From positions 42,238 to 106,237 of the forward strand of contig JBCFAO010000006.1 in assembly GCA_038562165.1 (NCBI GenBank): a stretch of DNA of 64,000 nucleotides, read 5' to 3'. Positions 55,494 through 63,799 of the stretch are shown here, one piece after another. Within the stretch, counting starts at the first letter, position 1; every line of letters starts with the position of its first letter. The notes beneath the pieces are model-generated. The model searched no databases. It had not been told where the DNA came from and was given only the letters and a program-made list of their open reading frames with translations. A program made the position numbers and the translations under genes. This DNA comes from WRMS01 sp038562165 (lineage in GTDB: Bacteria; Bacillota; Peptococcia; DRI-13; UBA5745).

Positions 55494-57641
55494 CTATTCC
55501 GTTGTGACCAGGCGGGTGTAATACCCGCCCTTGCCTGCAAGCTCGTCATGGCTGCCCCGTTCCACGACTTTACCCTTGTCCAGCACGATGATTTCGTCGC
55601 AGTCCCGGATGGTGGATAGGCGATGGGCAATAATCACGCAGGTTATGCCCCGCTGCCTTATGGCGCTTGTAACGTCAAACTCCGTCTTGGCGTCCAGCGC
55701 ACTTGTAGCCTCATCCATAATGAGGATGGAGGGGTCGGCGGCCAGGGACCGGGCGATCTCAATGCGCTGCCGCTGTCCGCCGGAAAAATTCTTGCCGCCC
55801 TCTGTCAGCTTGTGCTTATACCCCTCCGGACGCTGTAGTATATCCTGATGCAGCCCTGCATCTCTGCAGGCGAGGATGGCTTCAAAATCCTCAATAGATT
55901 CGTCCCACAGCTTGACGTTTGCCGATACGGTATCCTCAAAAATCACAATGTCCTGGTCAACGACGGCCAACGAACTGGTGAACATATTCCGGTCGATATC
56001 CGCATAGGGCTTTCCGTCAAAAAGTATCTGCCCGGACCAGGGTTTATACAGTCCCGAAATGAGCTTTGCCAGCGTCGATTTGCCGCAGCCGCTTGAGCCG
56101 ACGAAGGCTACGCTCTGTCCGGCTTTCAGCGTCATGCTGAAGGCCTCGATCAGCGGTGGTTCCAGCTTGCTGTATCCGAAGGTGACGTCTTTCATCTCAA
56201 TGTTGCCCTGCAGCTTGTCGAAGTCATCCAGGTTATCGGGCAGCTCCGGAAGCACCACATCGGGGGCATAGTTCATCACGTCCTCAATGCGCTCCATCAA
56301 AATGCGCATTTGCTGCAAGCTCTGCGAAGCCTCGATCAGCGATTGGGCCGGTGCGGTAAAGGAGGCTAAATAGCTTTGAAAGGCCAGCAGCATACCGGCG
56401 GTAAACCTTCCTTGCATAATCAAGTACACGCCTGTGGCCAATATAGCGATGGACGTGAGGGAAGATATCAGTCCGGGGATTGCGCCTAAGTAAAGGTTTG
56501 CTTTGTTAAAGGCTATCTTCGCTGTGTTCACCGCAGCCTGGGTACCCGACCACTGCTCAAAGAAGCCGTTTTCCGCACCGGAGGATTTGATGGTTTCGAT
56601 CATCTCTATGCCGCCTACGGTCAGGCCGGACAGCTTGCCCATATTGCGCATCTGCCCCCGCATGATGTTGACTCGCTTTTTGGAGATAATCTGCGCCATC
56701 AGCATATTCACCACGATGGAAAACAGGCCCAGTGCGGTCAAAATAAGGCTGTATCTGAGCATGATGATAAAATAGAGAAATACCAAAATAAAATTCAAAA
56801 ACAATGGCGCCAGCTGGGACATCAGTGTTTCGGCGATTCCCTCGTTGGAGGACTGCCGCCCCGCAATGTCGCCGGCCATGCGCTGCGAGAAAAAACTCAT
56901 GGGCAGCCGCAGCACATGCCACAGGAAAGATACGTTAGCAACGATTGCCAGCTTGCCCCGAATTTTCAAAAGATATAGCGTATTCAAAAAAGACATGGTG
57001 ATGGAGGCGGCCGCCAGCGCCGCCATAGCGAAAATAACCGGAGCCAGCCACTCAGGGTTTTGGCCGGTCAGAACCCTGTCCATAAACATGCGGGACAGCG
57101 CAGGATTGATGACGCCGATGGCTGAGGTGAGTAAACCGGTCAGTACCACAAAGAGAAATGGTACAAGAGTTCCCTTTAAGCGGGCTTTGGCAAATTGAAT
57201 AACGCTCTTGGGTTTGCCCTCGAGCTTGAAGGCCGCGGTTTTCTCAAAATGCAGATAAACGCCGGTATAGGACTTGTCAAAAACTTCTATCGGCACATGG
57301 ATCTCACCGGCTGCGGGGTCGTTGATGTAAGCGTATTTGTCCGAAAAACCTTTCAGCACCACAAAATGATTGAAATTCCAGTGAATAATACAGGGGAATG
57401 CTGCGTTTTTGAGGTCATCGACCTCACTGCGATAGCCTTTGGCGATAAGGCCGTAACTCCTGGCCGCTATTAAAATGTTTTTCGCTTTTGAACCGTCCCG
57501 TGATACGCCGCAGTCTTCCCGCACCCGTTCAAGCGGCAGCCATTTGCCGTGGTAAGCGAGTATCATGGCAAGGCAGGCCGCACCGCACTCTAGCATCTCC
57601 ATCTGCATGACGACGGGTACTCTGACCCGTTTTTTAGCCAT
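55494..57641 (-). CDS. NHLM-type ABC transporter with C39 leader peptidase
   Basis: The 715-aa protein starts with a C39 bacteriocin peptidase: oxyanion Gln13 and catalytic Cys19 in MQMEMLECGAACLAM, His in HWNFNHFVVLKG and Asp in INDPAAGE. A membrane domain (about 150-440) and ATPase (GSSGCGKSTLAKLI, FSGGQRQRIEIARSL, ILIMDEATSALD) follow. It should cut the precursors after the Gly-Gly at the leader end while exporting the core. All catalytic residues are intact. Confidence 0.92.
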   Translation of the reverse strand: MAKKRVRVPVVMQMEMLECGAACLAMILAYHGKWLPLERVREDCGVSRDGSKAKNILIAARSYGLIAKGYRSEVDDLKNAAFPCIIHWNFNHFVVLKGFSDKYAYINDPAAGEIHVPIEVFDKSYTGVYLHFEKTAAFKLEGKPKSVIQFAKARLKGTLVPFLFVVLTGLLTSAIGVINPALSRMFMDRVLTGQNPEWLAPVIFAMAALAAASITMSFLNTLYLLKIRGKLAIVANVSFLWHVLRLPMSFFSQRMAGDIAGRQSSNEGIAETLMSQLAPLFLNFILVFLYFIIMLRYSLILTALGLFSIVVNMLMAQIISKKRVNIMRGQMRNMGKLSGLTVGGIEMIETIKSSGAENGFFEQWSGTQAAVNTAKIAFNKANLYLGAIPGLISSLTSIAILATGVYLIMQGRFTAGMLLAFQSYLASFTAPAQSLIEASQSLQQMRILMERIEDVMNYAPDVVLPELPDNLDDFDKLQGNIEMKDVTFGYSKLEPPLIEAFSMTLKAGQSVAFVGSSGCGKSTLAKLISGLYKPWSGQILFDGKPYADIDRNMFTSSLAVVDQDIVIFEDTVSANVKLWDESIEDFEAILACRDAGLHQDILQRPEGYKHKLTEGGKNFSGGQRQRIEIARSLAADPSILIMDEATSALDAKTEFDVTSAIRQRGITCVIIAHRLSTIRDCDEIIVLDKGKVVERGSHDELAGKGGYYTRLVTTE

Positions 57642-57658
57642 CAGCCAACCTCCTTGCC

Positions 57659-57868
57659 TTAGGACAGCAGAAAATCAATCGGCCTTAATCCTTCGGGAGT
57701 AATCTCCGCAGTGCATCCCCAAAAGACAGCCGCCGCCAGCAGCACGGCGATAGCCCCCAGAATGAGCCAGAGGCTGGGCCTCGATACCTTGATATAGTCG
57801 TTCAGGCCCTCCGGTGAGGAGATTCTGTCGAGGCTGGTTTTTCTGAAAATATCCTGCTTTTCTTCCAT
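57659..57868 (-). CDS. Truncated NHLM secretion protein (HlyD-like N-terminus only)
   Basis: The 69-aa protein has the N-terminal pattern of NHLM secretion proteins (DIFRKTSLDRISSPEGLNDY, then one membrane helix WLILGAIAVLLAAAVFWG). Normal members continue for some 200 residues as a periplasmic adaptor, but this one stops about 17 residues after the helix, 17 bases before the next gene. GAGGAG before ATG 57868 argues that it is translated. Either the adaptor has been lost, or the short form is a working membrane piece. Confidence 0.6.
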   Translation of the reverse strand: MEEKQDIFRKTSLDRISSPEGLNDYIKVSRPSLWLILGAIAVLLAAAVFWGCTAEITPEGLRPIDFLLS

Positions 57869-57879
57869 GGAAATGCTCC

Positions 57880-58290
57880 TCAATAGTTCTTTACGACAGT
57901 TAAAATGTTCTGCCCCTTTTCACGGACATAATGCTGCTGATCGGTTAGCTTTTTGGCCATCATAATACCAAGGCCACCAATTTGACGTTCCGAGATAGGC
58001 GCACTTACATCGGGTTCGCCCAGCAGCAAAGGATTAAAGGGTTTGCCGCCGTCACAAAATTCCATAATTACCTGCCGCTGTTCCGTATCGTTTATGATAC
58101 TCAAGCTGAAATTGCCCTGCCGCCCATCATAAGCATAATTGAACACATTCAATGACAATTCTTCCACGACCATGGCCAGATTATAGGCTAGCTTCGGGTT
58201 GCCGATGGGGGCGGTATGTTCTTCGATGAAGGCCATGACCGCAGCCATATTCTCAATGGCAACGGTGACCTCCAGCCTGTGTTTTTCCAT
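57880..58290 (-). CDS. RsbW/SpoIIAB-like serine kinase (HATPase_c_2)
   Basis: The 136-aa protein has the GHKL fold used by anti-sigma-factor kinases: N-box EELSLNVFNYAYD, G1 DGGKPFNP and G2 GGLGIMMAKK. Such proteins bind a target (often a sigma factor) and phosphorylate a STAS antagonist. It is encoded 6 bases after the STAS gene and 11 bases before the secretion protein. No sigma factor is encoded nearby. Confidence 0.85.
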   Translation of the reverse strand: MEKHRLEVTVAIENMAAVMAFIEEHTAPIGNPKLAYNLAMVVEELSLNVFNYAYDGRQGNFSLSIINDTEQRQVIMEFCDGGKPFNPLLLGEPDVSAPISERQIGGLGIMMAKKLTDQQHYVREKGQNILTVVKNY

Positions 58291-58296
58291 AACCCC

Positions 58297-58602
58297 TCAC
58301 TCCGTTTCCCGAATCTCAATGAAGTCAATCAAGCCGCACATATCCAGCACATCCTTGATATCATCATTTACATCCTCCATACAGATTGTCATGCCGGGGG
58401 CTATTTTTTGCTGCGCATAGATAATGGCGCGGATGCCTGCGCTTGAGATGTAGGTCAGTTCCTTGCAGGCAAAGACAATGGCCTCAACGTCTTTGCCTTT
58501 AAGTGCAGTGAGGGCGTCCATCAGCAACGGCGCCATGGAAAAATCCAGCTTGCTCGCAAGGGTTACGCAGGTTTCCTTTCCTTCTCTAATCGAAAATCCC
58601 AT
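58297..58602 (-). CDS. STAS-domain anti-sigma-factor antagonist (RsbV/SpoIIAA-like)
   Basis: The 101-aa protein is a single STAS domain with VTLASKLDFSMAPLLMDAL and the phosphorylation-site region LTYISSAGIRAI, where one of the paired serines should be the kinase target. It lies between the phosphatase and the kinase genes, the usual order of a partner-switch module. Confidence 0.85.
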   Translation of the reverse strand: MGFSIREGKETCVTLASKLDFSMAPLLMDALTALKGKDVEAIVFACKELTYISSAGIRAIIYAQQKIAPGMTICMEDVNDDIKDVLDMCGLIDFIEIRETE

Positions 58603-58631
58603 AACGGTTCCGTCCTTTCCTTTCTGAGCAT

Positions 58632-60689
58632 TTAATTGATCAATAGCGCCAGCATGGTAACATCATCGAACTGCGGCGCTCCCTTGGCAAATGAATCAAT
58701 ATCCGCTTTGATTTTTGGCAATAGCTCCGGCGGAGTTAAATCAAGGGAAGCGTTCAGCGTATCCCGCAGGCGTTTTTCGCCGTACAACTCGCCGGCGGGG
58801 TTATTGGCCTCGGTCACGCCGTCTGTGTAAAGATATAGCATATCGCCCTTTTCAAGCTGCGTTTCAATCTGTGTGTAGGAAAGGCCGTCCATACCTCCCA
58901 AAACAAAGCCTTTTTTTGTTTTCAAATACTCATAAGTCCCGCCCGCTTTTTTTAGCAAAGGCGGGTTATGCCCCGCATTGACAAAGGTCATCAGCCCTGT
59001 GCTGATTTCCAAAATCCCCAGCCAGGCGGTAACGAACATAGCCGTTTCATTGCCCTCCCGAAGCTGCCTGTTCACATTTGCGAAAACATCTTGGGGTTCT
59101 TCTTTGGTGCGGGTGCGGTTGTTGATCAACGTTTTGGCTATGACCATAAACAGGGCGGCAGGTATGCTTTTGCCGGAGACGTCCGCAATAACGATGCCCA
59201 AATGGTCGTCGTCGATCAGGAAAAAGTCATAAAAATCTCCGCCAATCTCTTTGGCCGGCTGCATCGCAGCGTATATTTCAAATTCCTTGCGCCCGGGGAA
59301 GGCGGGAAATATGTTGGGCAGCATGTCCATTTGTATCTGCGTGGCAATATTCAGCTCGGTAGATATGCGTTGATTCTCGGCTGTGATTTTCGCAAGATTC
59401 TCTATATAGTCACGGAGCTTGCCGGTCATGGTATTAAATGAGTCTGCCAGTGTCTCAATTTCATCACCGCTTTTAATTTCAATGCGGTATTCCAAATTGC
59501 CCTCGCTTATATTCCCCGCTCCATCCGTAAGCAGTGCCAGGGGCTTTGTTATGGATTTGGCAACCCTTTTGGACACAAGAAGTGCCGAGATCAGTATGAA
59601 TGCTGTCACCGTCAGCGAAACCAGTATTGCCGAGGATATCCTGCCGCCGAGATACTGACGAAAATGGTCGCCGGAATTGCGGGTTAATTCTTCGACTCGG
59701 CGTGCCGGCGCAATAATCTTTTGATAATCGATCAAAATGCCTGCTTTCCAGTTTGTCGTTGCTATTAGCGTGTATCCGGCCATGATTTCATCTTCATTGT
59801 ATAAACTTGCATTTGTTGTGCTTGCCAGCATTTTTTGGGTTAAAACATCTCTTTGACTTTGATCGGTTATGTAATCGGCCAAGGTTTTACCGGGAACCGA
59901 GCTGATCAATTCCTTGCCGGACTCATCCAGAATGAAGGCATACTCAATGATCTCTATATCATTGGCTATCACAATATTGATAAGGGGCTCCGCCAATATG
60001 TCGCAGGCGACCACGCCTAAAACACGTCCATCACCGTCAAAAACAGGAGCGGAGCAGGTGATGTTTAATTCACCGGTGCGTGCGTCGGTGTATATAGGCG
60101 TCCAGCATACGCCGGATTGCCCGGCTGCCTGGGTGTACCATGTCCTTTGGCGCAGGTCTAATTCCCTGCTGACAAAATCAACAACATCCGTGCCATACAT
60201 CACAAACCCGCTTTCGGAAGCGTAGTAATACATTCCTCCGTTTGGGTCTGATTCGGTGGCGGCATAGAGCAGATCAAGGGCCGACTGCAGGATTTGAAAT
60301 TCCTCGTTTACGCTGTCGAATGAAACATCAGGCTGCATATAGATCATCCTATCGGTAATCCCGCTGTCCATGCTTGACATGGTTTTCACGCCGTTGTGAT
60401 AGGTGCCGCGCAAATAATCCCCTATCACAAGTACCTGCTTTGTGACGGAGAGCAATTTGTTGTCGAGTATATCCGAATAATTTTGCGCAAAGGCAACGGC
60501 CATGTCCGCGTTAAACCCCGTCATGACGTGGATATTGGTTGCAATTAGCTGCTCCGATTGGTTAATATACACGCCGCTTACGTCGGCTTTGGCTTTGATA
60601 AGCTGATATAGTCCGGTAGCAGTGGACAGCAGCAACGAAAGGAGACTGAGCGCCAGAAATGCCATAAATAGCTTCATTCTGATTTTCAC
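58632..60689 (-). CDS. Membrane sensor PP2C phosphatase (dCache-HAMP-SpoIIE)
   Basis: The 685-aa protein has an N-terminal membrane helix, an extracellular dCache-type sensor (about 35-340; YYYASESGFVMYGTDVVDF, TWYTQAAGQSGVCWTPIYTD), a second membrane helix (~350-372), a HAMP linker (TKPLALLTDGAGNISEGNLEYRI) and a SpoIIE/PP2C domain (about 480-685; EIGGDFYDFFLIDDDHLGIVIADVSGKSIPAALF and a final DDVTMLALLI) with metal-binding aspartates intact. It probably dephosphorylates the STAS protein when an outside signal binds. GTG 60689 is chosen because GGGGGG lies six bases upstream. It is the first gene of the nine-gene minus-strand cluster. Confidence 0.88.
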   Translation of the reverse strand: MKIRMKLFMAFLALSLLSLLLSTATGLYQLIKAKADVSGVYINQSEQLIATNIHVMTGFNADMAVAFAQNYSDILDNKLLSVTKQVLVIGDYLRGTYHNGVKTMSSMDSGITDRMIYMQPDVSFDSVNEEFQILQSALDLLYAATESDPNGGMYYYASESGFVMYGTDVVDFVSRELDLRQRTWYTQAAGQSGVCWTPIYTDARTGELNITCSAPVFDGDGRVLGVVACDILAEPLINIVIANDIEIIEYAFILDESGKELISSVPGKTLADYITDQSQRDVLTQKMLASTTNASLYNEDEIMAGYTLIATTNWKAGILIDYQKIIAPARRVEELTRNSGDHFRQYLGGRISSAILVSLTVTAFILISALLVSKRVAKSITKPLALLTDGAGNISEGNLEYRIEIKSGDEIETLADSFNTMTGKLRDYIENLAKITAENQRISTELNIATQIQMDMLPNIFPAFPGRKEFEIYAAMQPAKEIGGDFYDFFLIDDDHLGIVIADVSGKSIPAALFMVIAKTLINNRTRTKEEPQDVFANVNRQLREGNETAMFVTAWLGILEISTGLMTFVNAGHNPPLLKKAGGTYEYLKTKKGFVLGGMDGLSYTQIETQLEKGDMLYLYTDGVTEANNPAGELYGEKRLRDTLNASLDLTPPELLPKIKADIDSFAKGAPQFDDVTMLALLIN

Positions 60690-60740
60690 TTTTGTCCCCC
60701 CATTCCGACCTATTATCTTTAAAAAGTAAGATGATATGAG

Positions 60741-60768
60741 AATGAAAAATCAGAATTGATTTTTCATT
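60741..60768. promoter_or_regulatory. 12-bp perfect inverted repeat in the divergent intergenic region
   Basis: AATGAAAAATCA (60741-60752) and TGATTTTTCATT (60757-60768) are perfect arms around GAAT. The repeat overlaps the likely -35 of the LuxR gene and lies about 50 bases before the phosphatase start, where an operator controlling both directions would sit. Confidence 0.55.
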
Positions 60769-60783
60769 TTAGCATGATAGAAT
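60756..60783 (+). promoter_or_regulatory. Candidate promoter of the LuxR-family regulator
   Basis: TTGATT (60756-60761), 16-base spacer, TAGAAT (60778-60783), 65 bases before the start codon. A second inverted repeat TAAACA/TGTTTA (60785-60803) lies near the expected transcription start. Confidence 0.45.
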
Positions 60784-60848
60784 ATAAACAAATACTATGT
60801 TTACGTAGGGGTAAATAAGAAAATTTTTGTTTGAAGGGGTTTCAAGCG

Positions 60849-63317
60849 ATGTCTCAACCTATTGAACAGTTTTTGCCCCCGCTTATTAATCCGTCAAAAG
60901 TGATAAAGCGTCCGGGGCTTATGGCGCAAATAACGGAATCAGCCATGCGCAGTATCCTTTTTATCCACGCTCCGGCCGGGTACGGTAAAACTACGGCTGC
61001 CGCACAATGGATAGGAAACAAAAAGGCTGCTTGGTTCTCCCTTGACGAATATTCCTCTATGCCTGCGAATTTTTATAGGGGAGTTCCGCTGGCCTTGTCA
61101 GCGCCAATACCCGACGATTTTGCCGGCCCGCCCTGGGAAATGATGATTCGTGCCTTACAGAATCTGAAAGAATGGCCCGCTGTTTTTGTAATAGACGATT
61201 TTCACCTTCTCGGTAATAGTGCGGCGGCAGCACTGCCCTTGATTCGTTCCAGAATGCCGGCAACTACAGCGGTTTTAATCCTCAGCCGCAACCCTCCGCC
61301 GGAGGCGTTAAGCGAAAGCATTATCAAAGGCACGGTAAAGCAGATAAGCGATTTGCGTTTTAGCAGCCAGGAAATCCGCCTGTTGTTTGATAAAAACGGC
61401 ATCAACCTTTCTAAAAATGAAGCCGATCTGCTTTATCAGGGAACAGACGGCTGGGCGGCGGCTCTCACCGCTATGATCCTGTCGAACAGCAACGGCTATA
61501 TGAGCATAATAAAAAAGGAAACGCTGAATCAATATTTAAGAGCCTGTGTATTTGATTGTTGGGTAGATTTTGAAGAATTAAAGAAATGCTCCATCTGCGA
61601 TATTTTGAATCCCGAATTATGCGAAGCGATTACGGGGCGAGCCGATATTTGGGATATTATAACTGCGTTGGCCAATAAGACTGGATTAGTGTCCCGGCAC
61701 GGCAATAACACCTATCGATTCCATTCGCTGCTAAAGGAATTTTTAGAATCGGAATTGAAGCTTGACGAGAAAATAGATAAACCGCTGCTATATAAAACAG
61801 CGGCTTATTGGTACAGGGAAAATGGCGAATGGCTGCATACGCTGGATATGGCCGCTAAAAGCGGCGATCATGACGCTATTGAAGAAATAGCGCGGGCTGC
61901 CAGCAAGAAACATGACAGCCTGGGCCTTGACGTCACCGAGTATATTCGTTTTGTGGAGAAGACATTTCTCTCGGTTCCTCTTCCGATCATCGAGAAATAC
62001 CCGAGGCTTTCGGGTCACTGCTTCATGGCAGCGCTTTTATCCTATCCGGCTTCAGAAGCCTGTATGTGGGCCGATATTCTTAAAAAGCAGATGGAAAAAG
62101 GGCTGACCAACCCGTCGGATGCTATTTCTGCCGCCTTTCAAAGGGCTGTAGATCCCAGACATTCAAGTTGGTATGTGCCAAAGCAATTCAAGGGGATTCC
62201 TAATGTGTTGCCGAAAACGGCAAAAGGAACCAATATGGTTGCGATCAGCATTAATTTTCCCTTCTTTCACAAGGCGCAAAGGGATTATACCGATATATCC
62301 CATGAGTTACCGGAATATATAGCGGAGTTTACAGATCAACTTGAGCCGGTGGCCGGTTCAATCGTTAAGGTATTGGCGGCGTTGATTGAAGCGGGTGTGC
62401 TTTATGAGCGGGGGGAACTGCCGAAAGCGGAGGTTATCGCTGAAAGGCTTATCAAAAATATCGATGCGTTATCGCCGGAGCTTCGTTTTTGTGTGTATGT
62501 CCTATATGTTGAAATCCTGCGCATGCAAGGTAAAAGATTTGAGCCTCAAATCATCGGCGATATGATTGAAGATATGGGGGCCCATTATTTGTCGTCAAAC
62601 TATGATGCTTTCACCACAAATATTCTGCTTGACAGCGGGGATGAATGCGCGGCGAGTAAATGGCTGGAGCGGCAAAATCCAATAGGCAGCGTTCAGCTAT
62701 ATAAAGTATACCGGCATCTTACTACCGCAAAGGCGATGATGGTAACGGGCAAATTATCTGCGGCTGAAAAACTGCTTGAGGAGATTGTTCAGTTTTCCTT
62801 GGATTACCGGCGTAATGCGGACTACATTGAGGCCCTTACCCTGCGGGCTATTTGCTTGTGGCGCATGAAGCGGGTGAAAGAGGCTGTGGAAATAATCACC
62901 GATGGGATAATCAAAGCAAAGGAATTACAGCTTACCATGCCCATCGTCAAGCAAGGGGCCGATATCCTGCCTGTTTTGCAAAAAATACTGAACAGATTAA
63001 AATACGGATATGACGCAGAGATACTTGACAAGGCTTTCGTGAATCTGTTGTTTATGAGGGCCCGGGAACTGTCAAAACATATGCCGGGGATGTCACAAAG
63101 CAAGGCGCAGCCGATAAAATTATCGCCGCGGCAATCGGAAGTCATGGGCTATTTGGTTCAAAACCTCACTTATCAGGAAATCAGCGAAAAAATGGGAGTG
63201 ACGACAGCCGCAGTGGATTACCATATACGTATTCTGCATGAAAAATTCCAGGTGTCGAACACCAGCGGTTTACTGCAGAAGGCGCAGGAAATGGGGCTAA
63301 TAAGCAGTTTGGTATGA
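60849..63317 (+). CDS. MalT-type LuxR-family transcriptional regulator (LAL)
   Basis: The 822-aa protein has a STAND/AAA ATPase near the N-terminus (Walker A APAGYGKTT at 41-49, Walker B region VFVIDDFHLL), a long helical TPR-like middle, and a C-terminal LuxR HTH (LSPRQSEVMGYLVQNLTYQEISEKMGVTTAAVDYHIRIL). This is the layout of MalT and other large ATP-dependent activators that sense a ligand with their repeat domain. ATG 60849 is preferred over the TTG at 60831, with AAGGGG about nine bases upstream. It is divergent from the RiPP cluster and separated from its start by a region with two inverted repeats, so it is the probable local regulator. Confidence 0.88.
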   Translation: MSQPIEQFLPPLINPSKVIKRPGLMAQITESAMRSILFIHAPAGYGKTTAAAQWIGNKKAAWFSLDEYSSMPANFYRGVPLALSAPIPDDFAGPPWEMMIRALQNLKEWPAVFVIDDFHLLGNSAAAALPLIRSRMPATTAVLILSRNPPPEALSESIIKGTVKQISDLRFSSQEIRLLFDKNGINLSKNEADLLYQGTDGWAAALTAMILSNSNGYMSIIKKETLNQYLRACVFDCWVDFEELKKCSICDILNPELCEAITGRADIWDIITALANKTGLVSRHGNNTYRFHSLLKEFLESELKLDEKIDKPLLYKTAAYWYRENGEWLHTLDMAAKSGDHDAIEEIARAASKKHDSLGLDVTEYIRFVEKTFLSVPLPIIEKYPRLSGHCFMAALLSYPASEACMWADILKKQMEKGLTNPSDAISAAFQRAVDPRHSSWYVPKQFKGIPNVLPKTAKGTNMVAISINFPFFHKAQRDYTDISHELPEYIAEFTDQLEPVAGSIVKVLAALIEAGVLYERGELPKAEVIAERLIKNIDALSPELRFCVYVLYVEILRMQGKRFEPQIIGDMIEDMGAHYLSSNYDAFTTNILLDSGDECAASKWLERQNPIGSVQLYKVYRHLTTAKAMMVTGKLSAAEKLLEEIVQFSLDYRRNADYIEALTLRAICLWRMKRVKEAVEIITDGIIKAKELQLTMPIVKQGADILPVLQKILNRLKYGYDAEILDKAFVNLLFMRARELSKHMPGMSQSKAQPIKLSPRQSEVMGYLVQNLTYQEISEKMGVTTAAVDYHIRILHEKFQVSNTSGLLQKAQEMGLISSLV

Positions 63318-63397
63318 TGATTAACGAAAAAAGCAAAACCGGCAGTAAGCGCCAAATAACCCCCCGTGTAGAAAGTGTAGAGGATATCGTAGAAAAT

Positions 63398-63441
63398 AAA
63401 GGTAGTTGAAAAAGTACAGGAGTAGTTTTTCAACTACCTTT
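63398..63441. repeat. Inverted repeat inside the IS66 left end
   Basis: AAAGGTAGTTGAAAAA and TTTTTCAACTACCTTT are perfect 16-base arms around a 12-base loop. It could block transcription entering the element from the flanking gene or regulate tnpA. Confidence 0.65.
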
Positions 63442-63466
63442 AACGACTACAATAGGGGGTGTGTAA

Positions 63467-63799
63467 GTGGATACCCTAACACTGGCCAAAAACCAATACC
63501 GAGCCCAGCAATGGACTGGCTACATCCAAGAGCGTAAAGCCAGCGGAATGACCATAAACGCCTGGTGTGAACAAAAAGGTCTCAATCCCAGAAGTTATTA
63601 TTATTGGCTGAGAAAGCTGCGTCAGGAAGTAAGTCAGGAACATCAGCAACAGATCGTTCCGGTAACCCTAACCCCGTCTCTTTGCCCGAAAGGAAAGACC
63701 GTTACCTTACAAGCCCAGGGGATCAGTATTTACTTGGAGGAAGGGGCTTGTCTGGCTACTGCCCAAGCCTTAGTGGCCGCCTTGCTTAACCCATGTTGA
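63467..63799 (+). CDS. tnpA: IS66 family accessory protein TnpA
   Basis: The 110-aa protein has the IS66 Orf1 helix-turn-helix (RKASGMTINAWCEQKGLNPRSYYYWLRKLR, about 24-53) and a short C-terminal part. In IS66 elements it is needed with TnpB for transposition. GTG 63467 starts it, after AGGGGGTGTGTAA; its end overlaps the next start codon. Confidence 0.85.
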   Translation: MDTLTLAKNQYRAQQWTGYIQERKASGMTINAWCEQKGLNPRSYYYWLRKLRQEVSQEHQQQIVPVTLTPSLCPKGKTVTLQAQGISIYLEEGACLATAQALVAALLNPC

